This document shows, in pieces, positions 37,809-49,090 of a DNA stretch of 64,000 nt. The notes beneath the pieces are model-generated. The model did not search any database, was not told where the DNA came from, and was given only the letters and a program-made list of their open reading frames with translations. The stretch comes from Pomacea canaliculata (taxonomy: Eukaryota; Mollusca; Gastropoda; Architaenioglossa; Ampullariidae). The stretch spans positions 15,692,192 to 15,756,191 of the forward strand of contig NC_037603.1 in NCBI RefSeq assembly GCF_003073045.1, given 5' to 3'. Each line of letters begins with the position of its first letter. The first letter of the stretch is position 1. Made by a program: the position numbers and the translations under genes.

Positions 37809-40800
37809 TCACACACGAAACACAATCAGATGAGACAGGGCTCTGGAAGCCACAAACCACAGATGGGAGCGGTTCCATCGGCCCATGCTGCGAAGCCAGT
37901 CGTGAACATCAGGACGAAACTGCAGTTCGTCCACTACCCCGTCGCTCGTTGCTGCAGGAATCCGACAAACATCCGGTATAAACACGATTATCTTCGACTC
38001 CAGTCCCTGAGCCGCTGAGCCTCCTGATGAGAAAACAAATATATTTTTTTTAATGACATTGTCATGGGACGAAGAGATTTCTCGTGAGGAGGGGGCAGGG
38101 GATCGGGGACATTACCATACGAGTATATTTTGTGTATAGGCATGACGATGTAGTGTCATGTGTTGGGATGGACTTTCGTGGCATTACCTATGGCACAGGC
38201 TTTCCCAGGATAAGGAGGTGGACGTGTCAGATTGTTGCCCTTGAACTCTACCGGAATCCCCTGGCGCTGAAGCGTCCTCAGAATCTCGGGGTCTGTATTG
38301 GCGATGTCCAGGGTACCGACGATGAGGATGTCCTCGAAAGTGAGAGGACACTGCTTACAGCCTGCAAACACAGAGAAGCAAGTCTTGCTCAGATCATCCT
38401 GTGGGAGGAAGTCCATAGTAACTTCGATTACAGCCAAAACAACAAAATATGTCTTTTTATGTTTTTGTTTGTGTCTGTCCGTCTAGAGGGAAGGACGAAA
38501 AAGGCAAAGTGGATTCTTTTATGGGTAGATCAATAGGTGGATTGTCTTCTCATTGTGTAAAATCTTTTCTGAAAACTATGGAGAAAGGAGTTCTGGCTTT
38601 GTGGGGAAGACTGACCGAGTTTCAAGTCGTGGAAAAGGTAGGCCGCGAGGTTCTCGCCGCAAGCGGAGCAGTCCGTGATCTCCTTAACATCAGACAAATG
38701 CTCTCTGTGATCCAAGATCTTAACCTTCGGTCCCTGGCACGGCAGGGGCAAAGGGGGGTCGACGATCACTGCATCACATTGGTAAATGTACTTTGGAGGA
38801 ACCTGGGCAAACGGTAGAAAGCTTTGACACATCTTGCAAAATGGTTTGGCAAGTCTTACATATGGTTAAAGAAACCTTTCTAGGGCTGTAGGCACTGAGC
38901 AAAGATAAGACAAACCTGGGGGTGTAGACTAGCCCTGAACTACGGCCCCGGGGAAAATTCCAGAAAGCAGAAAAAACTACACAGTGAGGAGAAGAGAAAA
39001 GGAGGTTCTCGAGCAATACCGTCATGTCCTTCTCGATCATTTGCAGGATGGACTGGACCTCTGGTGGGCAGCGCACACAGTGGGTCAGCTTCTTCGTGAT
39101 GAAACCCTGATGGTTTTGGTCAGGCATGAACCCAGAGCTCCAGAGACTAACGTCTGAGTTGGCGTAGTCGCTGGTCAGGATGGTGAAGACTTCCACAAGG
39201 GCGTGGCGCATCATCCAGGTCAGGGCGTTGTACAGCAGCCCCGACGCATCCAGCAAGAGAGCTTGCACGCTCTCCAGCAGTCCTCGCACCTTGACGACGG
39301 GCTCGGCCGCCAGACGGCGCACATACTGGATGATTTCCCCCTGGCAGGCCACAGCGACACCATGCCCATATCGCCAGGCGGGGGTCCCTAGGGTCGCAGA
39401 CTGATAGTCACACGTGGGTTTGAGCGCTTCCAGTGTGGTGTCTAGTGCCTGCAGGTGTACCTCGATCTTGGCCAGGTATTTCTACACAGCAGTGCGAAAG
39501 ATGAATGTGGTTACATATATAATCACATCATACATACAAACAAAATGGTCGAGGTAAAATATGATGAGTCTTCTAGGCTACAGGTCGTCGTGCATGGTTA
39601 TAGAGCCAATCACTCACACACTCACACTCCGACATGTTTTGTAACATCCTCTGTGTATTACCTTTTCAATTTCATCGATCCCCCTCTTCTCTGAATCACC
39701 TGGCTGATTAATTTTTTCAAGGTTCTGTGGCATCCTCCCCGTGTCAGATTCTTTCTTATGGCTGCCGGTGGAATACGCTTCTTGGAACAGGAAGCAAACC
39801 TTTTTGAGCATAGAGTTGATTTTAGACAGATTCTCACACAATAGTTCTGGAGTCTTTTTAATTGGAATTTCGTCGACAATGAAGCGAAGCCCAACATTCT
39901 CTTCCGAACACTCCTCCACCAGCGACTGAACCAACTCTCTAGCGTTAGTATCGAGGGAGACTTGTATGAAATGCACGTTAACTGATTCTTCTTGGTCGGC
40001 AATGACCTCTCGCGACCCCGTGTGCTTTGTGTTTGGAGAAATTTCATCTCGAGGTTGAATGCCAGGAATTTGTTTCTGGGGATCGACTTTAGTGTCTGGA
40101 GGATCAGAAATAGTTTGTCTGACCAACGGTTTGTGTTGAGGTTGTGAGGTGTCTATGGTGTCGATGGCGTCCGTGCTACTGAAGCCTGAAGAACACGTGA
40201 CGCGACCTTTCCTTCTCTTCCGCTTCTCTTGGATCTCGTTTCGAAGCTTTTCTCTCACTCGTTCGAAGAGAATCATAGACACCAAGCTTCCCCAGCCCAT
40301 GCCACTGCTGCTAAGGAAGACCACCTTGTGTCCAGCGAGAGCCCACTCCACTGCCTTCAGACCCAGAAGCAGAGTTTTGCCGGAACCCGGGGGCCCGGTG
40401 AGGTACACGAAGCGATCATCGCTCTCCAGGATTTGAATCTGGTCGTTCCGGAGGACATCGCGACCAAATCGCAATCCTGTCAGGTGAATGCAGTCAGATA
40501 ATGTTCGACCCTCGTCTAGCGCTCTCCTGCGATATTCTATGGGTACCTTGGAGTACGGGCCCCCAAATCTGAAAGAAACAAATTGCGAAAATGGCTGAAG
40601 AATGGGCACTGTTTGCAATAGCTCCACCAAGAGAAGACAGAAGAAATAGAAGAGCATGAAAATATAAATAAGAAATATTAGTAAACAAGAAATGCACAGT
40701 ATAAAAACCAAGTGCAAAGAAAAATAAATGCAACAAAAAGCAACAGGAAAAAAATTTAATAAGAAATATTTAAAAAGCACTATGTAGAGACTTGCATATT

Positions 40801-43800
40801 CTTGCTGGTGACAGACAAATATTGTTCTCGTCATTACCGTTATCAGAGACGACAAGAGAAGTGTGTCTTACCTCGAGACAATTTGTTCATACTGCTCCAT
40901 TGTCAAGTGATCCTCTGGCGTCGCTTGTGTCCAGTCCATGTCGGTTTTGTTGTCATTGCACTTGATTGGTTCAGATTTCATGCTGCCTGTCACGTGCTCC
41001 CACCACGTGATTAGGAGGTCGTAGTCTCCTGGACTACTTACTTCCGCTCCATGCCCAGCTGCTGTCCTATCGGATGGAACTTCATCGGCACAAAGACACC
41101 GATAAACAGCCTCTTCGAGGGTCGATGAAGAGATGCACTGAAGAAAACTCTGTGACTCGAACATAAACAAAAGCAAAATAAAACACAAGTAACTATTTTT
41201 GTAAATATGATTTTTTATGCTCATCAAAAATAACGTATTTAATGAGGAAAACGGCTGTACTTCAATAAAATAAATAATAATAATAAACAGTAAGTAGGGT
41301 GGGGCCACCAGATGTAAAGCAGCAGGTGGCAGCCACCATCTAGATGATTAGAAAGCTTATGAAACAAAAGTTCTATGAACAATGAAAACGAAACACAAAA
41401 ATAACATTTACTCAAAAATAAAAAGCTTCTGACCTGACACAAATCTGCATCACTTTCCATCACAAACTTTAGATGGCGTCGGGAGGAGTTCGGCACAGCC
41501 AAAATCTTCGTGACCTTTACCCCCTCGGCTATGTCGGCTAGCACGTGCCGGAGCATCGTCTCGGACTTATTTAGCTGACCAATGGATTTCTTCAGCTTTT
41601 CCTGGAAGACTTTGATGTCTGTGATCTGCGGACGACCCGACACGTCTGTAAACGCCTCGCTGATCTGATCGCCGATGTTTTTGATCTCCACGACGATGAG
41701 CCCGTACCTCCTGCTGATGATGAGGTTGTCGAAATCCCCGCGCTGCTTGTCGACCTTCCAGGCCGGAAATAAGTCACGTGCTTTGCAAAGCGGAAGTCCA
41801 AAAGTTTGATCTTTACCTTCATCTGGACGTGGCTGTTTCTCGGCCATCTTCGTCGGTGTCTCGTTCAGCCTGTTGCCAGGGGCGACAGTGACCAGCCCCT
41901 GCAGCTCGCTTGGCACCGTGAGGTCCTTCACAAGGTAGTTGTCAAAGCTGTAGTTAGTGAACACGACGCAGGGTTGTATCCATGACGACGGCTCTTGAGA
42001 CAAGAGGGACAAGCAACGTCGCACAGCAAAATCGTTGCTGTCACAGCAAAGGTCAGACAATCCAGTTTCCTCCTGGATGACAACATTGCGCATGACTACG
42101 TTGTCTCCCTTTGGCTTGGTGTAGATGGCGTTGTTGAAAAGCACTGGCGGAACAAAGTACGTGGATGCCTGGAGGTCAGGGAAAATTCTCTTCGTGTACA
42201 GAAGCATTTCTTCAAACAAAATCTGTGAAATAAGCAAAGAAAATTTTTATATATATATTCGATTTCGACACGATGACCGCAGATATGAAAACGCGTCTAA
42301 ACGCCCAATACGTAAAGGGAGACTAACTCGATCACGTTGCCAGTATGTTGTTAGCGGTTACCTCCCTTTATCTACAGCAGCCTGTTTGTAGTCTCAGAGA
42401 AAGCTCAAAAAAAGGCAAAAAAAAAAAAAAACTTACAAAAACAAAACAAGAAGAAATAAACATGCAAGCAAAGCTATAAAAATAAACAACAATAACATAT
42501 AAATAATCTCGTATTCCCTCACCTGTTTCCATTGAGTCTTGACGTTTTCATCAGTTACACAAAATGGTGGCTTGTACACCACTTGCTGCTGATTGCCGCT
42601 CTCTTGCTTTCTTTTGTGAGACCTTGACTTGGAGCGACGACTCTTGGAGGTCGGGATGTCAGAGGTCACGTCACTGCCGGCTGCGCACGTGCTGCTCTCA
42701 GCCATGCTGACTGTCGCTGCTGCAGAGGTGGAAGATGTGGTTGTGGTCACGGCTTGCACTCGTGTAAGGCATGACGTAGTGGCTGTTGAATATTCATGAG
42801 TTTCGGGAGGATGCTGACTCGGTCCCGAGTCACCCAGATCACTAGTGTCAGAAACAGATGTTGATCCGCGATTTTCTGTCAAGTAAATATAAACGTTGAC
42901 ATCATAACCGTCAAGGAACGACACTTCTATTTGCAAATGAATCAGGTAGAGGAAAGGCAGAACGACAGAAACGCCGGAAAACAGAAGAAAGAGAGAGAGA
43001 GAGTGACCAAGGGAAATCGTCTAAGACACACGAAACACATCAAAATATTATTTCGTTTATTTCCATATGTATAGGGAGGATGGGGAGGGTGCGTGAAGGT
43101 TGTAGGTCAGTGAGATTCTTGCTTGAAGTGAGATTTCAGTGTGATCAACAAAGAAAAAAAGAAAAACAAATTTTCATCCGATATTCAGATATTATCGCCT
43201 TAGATGAACACTGTCCCTCTTTGTCTTGTGACTGACAATAAGTATGGCTTATATGTTGACCGTGCTTTACAAAATAAACAAATGTCACATTGAGTGTTCA
43301 TTGTTGATACTTGTAAACAATGACATGAGAATATGAAATAGCAACACCTAAATATCTTTTTGAAATAAGAAATTTTTTTATTTCAAAGAAGTTCGTATGA
43401 CTTATCTCGTGAAACACATTAACTGATAATGATCTGCAGCTGTAGGAGAACCGATCGTTGATGAGTTGGACAAATGTTTAAAAAAAATACAAAGCACTTT
43501 TGTTGTCACACGGGGAAGGCATGTTGACTAGACTCGAGAAAAGAAAAGAATGCAATTGTTGAAAACAAAGCAAAACACTCGACAAAGATAAAAACAGGCG
43601 GACGACCAGGTAAGTATGAAACGGACCCTCGGGTATGTAGATGGCAACCACGTTCCTGTTGTCGGGTGGTAACTAAACTCCCACCCGGCAGGAGCACGTT
43701 TAGTGTTTGGGTCAAGCAAACATGTATTTTTTTGTCTGATTTTTCAACGAGTCTATCGAGGGAAGTAAGACATAGTAAAGAAAAGCAAGAAGTGAGTAAT

Positions 43801-44159
43801 GTTCTTCGTTTTTAGTGTGGAAATATCTTAAACTCTGTTTCAGCATGGATGGAGAGACTGATGAAGGAAAATATTTCTGGCTTTTGTGTAACAGACGGTA
43901 AATGGGCCACCAACAAAATAGTGCAAACATGGCAAAGTGTTAGTCCGCACTCACTCACTCAACACATATTCAGAGCTGCAAGTTAAAATAAACACAGGTG
44001 TCTATCCCTCTCTCTCTCTCAGTTTACGGGTATGCACATGAACATTGACAGAATCAGACAGACCAGGATTTCAAGCGACAGTAATTCAGTCAGACAGAAT
44101 CACTCACCTGATTCATTCGTGCGTCTCAGTTTCACCTGTTGATCAGTCGCTGCTTGAAC
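37809..44159 (-). CDS. NERD-like nuclease / superfamily 1 helicase fusion protein, copy A
   Basis: Nine coding exons, high to low: 44108-44159, 42523-42875, 41434-42222, 40872-41149, 39662-40568, 38981-39481, 38616-38802, 38188-38361, 37809-38023. They give at least 1151 aa with all phases consistent; the first exon is entered in phase 0 from an upstream exon I did not find. Numbering from 44159: 1-135 polar, Ser/Thr-rich, with a basic run KSRRSKSRSHKRKQ. A PD-(D/E)XK nuclease-like (NERD-type) module follows, with RGDFDNLIISRRYGLIVVEI and catalytic D300 and E314-x-K316. The SF1 helicase core has Walker A GPPGSGKT (549-556), motif II VDE (722-724), motif IV-like RCPPEVQ (930-936), motif V QGLESK (1086-1091) and motif VI LWFVASRALSHLIVF near the C-terminus. 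CxxC pairs at 1005/1008 and 1024/1027 could bind zinc. Inferred role: ATP-driven nucleic-acid translocation or unwinding coupled to cleavage; substrate unknown. Copy B is its head-to-head paralogue. Confidence 0.85.
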
Positions 44160-47100
44160 CTATGATGAGGATGTTCAACTGAAACAACCGTGGTCCAGCT
44201 CCAATAAGGTATAAATCTTGCTGTTCAAGACTGAAATAAAGACAAGTAATTATGAGTTAACAGTCAAAACGCAGACAACTGTGTGTCAATGCTCCAGTGA
44301 CGATAGACAGGTGTGTCAATGCTCCAGTCAAGACATCGGACAGTCATCTCAATGTTTTACCCCAAACGGTTAGTACATATGAGATCATAGTGTTCAAAAA
44401 TGATCTGCTCGAATCACAAATTCGAGAAAAAAGTAGCAGATAGCAAGATCTCAGATACCCGACCGTTATTTAACGCGCGTCCAGTCAACCGTGGAACCAT
44501 GCAGCTAGACACTTCCAGTCCTCACTCAAGAGAAAAATCCTCTCAGTTCTCCCACGAAGGCTGCTAAAGTCTTTTTGCTCGAGCTGACCTCTTTCTGGGC
44601 AAAAAGAACTTGATCATGAATGTAGGGCGTTATTGAAAATATTCGACCCCTCGTTTGCTTTTGTCACGTGACTGGAACGCGGGTAACTGATCTACGCACC
44701 TGCCGCTAAGCCTGGCCAGAGACGTTAAAGCTTATAACGTCTATGGCCTGGCTGATTGAAGACGTTGAACTGTATCCTTGGACTTGTTTTTATCATCCCG
44801 CTGTCAGCTATCTATACATATAATATGAATTTTCTAAAGTTTGTATCAATAAACCTTTACATAATTGTGTAAAGTAATTCAAAAAGTCGAAGACTGGTCT
44901 AAGTTTGAACTTAAGTAGTAACGGCATTTTCACAAATCACCTGATAAAGGTGAAAGGTTAAGACTATATCAAAGTAAATGTTTAAGAAGAGAACGAGCAA
45001 GCCACATAAAACGATTAAGAAAGGATATGGAAAATAGATGAAAGAAATAATAAATATGTTAGGAAACATGGTGTGTTCTCGTTGTGTCGTGTGTGTGTGC
45101 GAGATGAAGGAGGGGTGTGTGTCTGTGTGATTTCCACCCACTATACACACAAGCATGTAAATGCTCGGGGTTAGTGGCAGACCTCGAAGGCAGACCGAAC
45201 AGAGCAAACAGACAACGCTCACCGTTTCTTCCTCCCCACCTCAACAGGTAAGATCTGACTCCACCAGTGTTGTCTGAGATACACACTGATTTTCTTATTG
45301 CCAGACAAACACTCAAATCCTCTTCCTTCTGTCTCTCTCTCTCTATGCCACGCACTGGTGTTCAGCTTTTGTAGCAATAAAGCATCTCTCTTTCTCTCCT
45401 TCTCTCTCTCTCACACAGTGTTACACAGACACACCTGTCAAGAGGCTCTTCCCCAGTCAAGTAGCACGTACATTGCTTACCTGTGCATGACGTCACAACA
45501 ACTCAAAATAGACTCATTCCCCACGAACAGTTCGATTTTCCCTCCAGGTAGACATACAGGTATTTATAATTATACTGAGTGCATCTTAAACTTGCTATAA
45601 CATCAGGTAATAGTCAACCACGCCATCCAACCACTCGTACAGCCAGTCGGCTCCCCTCACATCCTCCCGCACACAGACACAAACGCCTCGAGATGTCATG
45701 TCATGTCACGTCATGTCACGCCACGTCGTGTTTTCTGTTCCTGTCTTGTCTATTCTTGTCCCGTCTTTCAAGTCATGTGATACAAGGAATGTCAGTACTT
45801 ACTCCAACCACCTGCTGGTGGAGTGTCTACAGCCTCGGCAAGGTGGTTCACAGTGTGTGAAGTCTGGTCACAGTCGACAAACCTTCCGACCTTTGCCACT
45901 GCGTCCTTGACATTCATACTTCACGGGTCGATCCGCTTCAGTGACGTCGCCGGTGTTTGTGTCGCCATGCTTCCTTCTAGCGGAAAAAACCTCCACTCCT
46001 ACATTTCTCAGAAATTTCACACCTGTTGTATTCAGAGTTAATGACACAACTAACAGGAAGGTCACCCGGTGAAGGAAATCGTAAAACTGGAGAATTTATA
46101 CAGTTTCTCCTCAGCTGCACTCACCACCTCAGATGGTTTCTTTAACTGACAGATCCGTCATTTGAGATGTGGGGATGTTAGCATCTGAGCTCCCTGCAAC
46201 GTGCACAATAAAGATAGACAGACCTTATAAAATAAAATAAAATAAAACAAAACAAAATTAAATTAAATTAAATTATATAAAATAAAACAAAACAAAATTA
46301 AATAAAATTATATAAAATAAAACAAAAATAACGAGAAGAAAAAGAAGCAGTGTTAGGGGACAAGGAGAAATAGGAGAAGAATAAGGAAAAAGAATAGTTG
46401 GTTTATTAAGAAAAGAATGACATCCCAGAAAGGGTTAACCTTACTTTAAAGTCTACTTGCCTGTCTTCATAATCAGTTACAAACAAAATTTCAACACAAC
46501 TGATGTGGTCAATCCCTCGTCTGACTTGCCTCCATTTTCAGATCCTGTCAACACACATTGTAAGACCGGGCTGAATGAATGAGATAACCTCATGCAGAGC
46601 TGTTATCCCCGTGAAGTGATTAAAAAAGTGTAAATTCACAGCTTTATAATTATTTGACATTAATGTCAATAAACTGACACATGCTCGCGCGCATGCACAC
46701 ACACACACACACACACACAGAGGACAAATATTTTAGTGGAGGTAGAGACAAACAATTGTAATCATTAGGAGACATTAAAATAATATGAATATACATCATA
46801 TATAAAAGATGTTTAAGCAGTAGACATTAGACAAGACATTAAAGATACAGACTTGTACACATACAATCCGCAGAGATAAACAACAATAAATACACATACA
46901 CCAGTCAAGCCCTAATCAGTCATTTTAAAAATGATTATGATGTATTGTATTCATATCGACCCTTGACAAATTAGTGTATTTTCTCAATATATTTATAGAC
47001 TGAATATAATTGAATAATATGTAGTCATTGTTCGTCAGAATCAGAGGATAGCAACTAATGTGTGCTCCGACAACATGGCAAATAAACAACAATTAATGGT

Positions 47101-48580
47101 CTTCCTCTGAGGTCACCGTCAACTTCCGGTTAGACAAACAAGGCCAACGGAAGCTGCCTAGATACGTGTGCTCTTGAGTGCAGGATGAGCACTTCAAGCC
47201 TGACCCTTGGCGTGACCTTTGTGTGTTGGTGATGAGTGAAAGCTCGTCTCAACGGAAGATGTGACTGAGAAGGAACTTTAAACTCTGACACAAGTGAAGT
47301 GTTGTAAGTGTTATGTTCGGGATTGTCTCTCCACCTCTCTGTTACATACAGACACACTTATATATTTATGTAGGCGTGCATGAGATAAAGATGCACGCGC
47401 TCGCACAGACAAACACGCGCGCACGCGCATTCTCTTCTCGTGTACTCACACACCACACACTCTCTGGTCCTGACACTCAAAAGGTCAGTGATGTGCAAGC
47501 ATCTAACCTTTATGGTAATTTTATAAGTAATTTCAGAATCAAACTCTCACTACAAGCATACAAGTGCTTAAACAATTTTTTAAATACCAAACTTCCTCCT
47601 TTTGTCCCTCTATCTCTGTGTCTCTCTGTCTTTATGTCATCTTTCTCATTACATAATATATTAAGTACTAGCAAGAATGTCGTGTTTAGATGATATGTCA
47701 CTTCTAACAACTGAACGATATAACTCGTATCTGTCCCTAGTATTACACAGCAATGTTTCACAACAATAGGATCAACAAGTTCCTAAACAACATATTCCAT
47801 AGTAATATCTTTATGTTGAAAATTTATGTTACAATTTTATGCTATATGAGTTGTGGAGGTCGTGATAACTAGACTCGTAGGACTAAATCCTGCCGGCAGC
47901 AGAAACAACAATAAGAATCATAAGAATAAGGCAATGAGCTCAGTGCACGGGCAAAAGAACAGCATCAGTAACAGAAATGGAAGACACAGTTACAAACTAC
48001 AAAATAAAGGGTAGTGTGTGTGGGGTGGATAGTGGGGAAAGGAGGAGATAGCTGTCGGGGGATTGACAAATGAGGTGAGACATAATAACCAGACTCATGG
48101 CTGCATCCTGGGATATTAATGACTGGACTTGTACTGGTCATGTGACTTTAATGTCTAGAAATATATAGCCTGACACAGACAGACATCGTGAAGGATACCA
48201 GCAAACACACACACACAGACACCCTGGCAGATACCAACACACTCACACACACAGACATCGTGGCAGGTACCCGGATGTATGGCCCGTCATGTGTTGTAGT
48301 GAAAGAAGGCCATGGAATAAGTTTACCCTGTATACTTACTTCACTCTCAAAATATCAACATTAGTGCCTGCCCAGACTGTTTAAAGCCTCGTTGTACACA
48401 AAAGATTGCAGGCAGGCAAGTCTGTACAAACAACTTCTGATCACGGTAGCTGTTGGGGGGAGTTGGGGGAGGACACACCTCGTCTGCGACCGAACTCCTG
48501 TCCTCTACCTACAGAAAATAAGTCCAAGGTCCTGTACATCATCAAACTCCGGGCTTCACTGGACACTGTCGGACCGTGTG
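44160..48580. other. 5' side of copy A and spacer between the two paralogues
   Basis: An acceptor (catcatag) at 44160-44167 shows that copy A has at least one more 5' exon here, but I could not fix it. Simple repeats: (TGTCA/ACGTC)n-like at 45,692-45,731, AAATTA/AAATA tandem tract at 46,224-46,330, AC run at 46,697-46,720. No other gene is supported. Confidence 0.4.
46224..46330. repeat. AT-rich tandem tract
   Basis: Repeated aaataaaacaaaacaaaatt units interleaved with ttatataaaat, an imperfect tandem repeat of about 45 bases. Confidence 0.7.
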
Positions 48581-49090
48581 AAGTCAGCTTAAAAAGCTCC
48601 AACCCGGACACTCATCGTTGACGAGGAGCTATATTTAGACCGAGCGGGAATCCCCGATAACCAACACCGTCGTCGTCTGCGGCGGACAGGACGGACAGGG
48701 GAGGACACAGTTCTCAAATATTGTCTCGGATTGGCCGGAGTATGTGGGTTTTTTTCTTCTTTTTTTTTTTCGAGAATTTGAAAGAAAGTTTCCTTTCGCC
48801 AGACGAGAAAACAATAGTCGGAAGGTGAGAGCTGGTCCCGGGACAATGAGCGGACGAGGAAGCTGTCGGACAGCCCCGTCGCTGGGTCACATGACACAAT
48901 GGCGGTGTTGGGACGAAGGGAAGTGTTGTGGTAGCTCACAAGGATCTTGAGAGAGAGAGAGGGTGGTGAGGGGAAGTGGGGGACCCCTAGGGCGGGGATC
49001 CGGCTCCATCCAAACGGAACTTCAGCTTCGGGAAACCACGAACCGCTGTTGATGGCGCTGGAGCTGCAGACAGCTTCTGACAAGGTAAAT
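48580..49090 (+). promoter_or_regulatory. GC/CpG-rich candidate promoter and noncoding first exon of copy B
   Basis: A locally GC- and CpG-rich block in AT-rich DNA. An ATG at 49051 opens a 33-base frame (MALELQTASDK) ending at a donor (AAG then gtaaatg at 49083/49084). Joined to the acceptor at 52652/52653 that frame soon meets a stop, so this would be a 5' UTR exon with an upstream ORF rather than the protein start. Confidence 0.3.

Noticed and set aside
43528-43719. Minus-strand ORF with RAPAGWEFSYHPTTGTW, resembling half a WW domain
   Set aside because: No acceptor/donor pair fits the copy A phase, and the second half of a WW domain is missing.
49051-49083. MALELQTASDK as the true N-terminus of copy B
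   Set aside because: Joining it to the acceptor at 52,652/52,653 leads to an early in-frame stop before the main ORF, so it is more likely 5' UTR.
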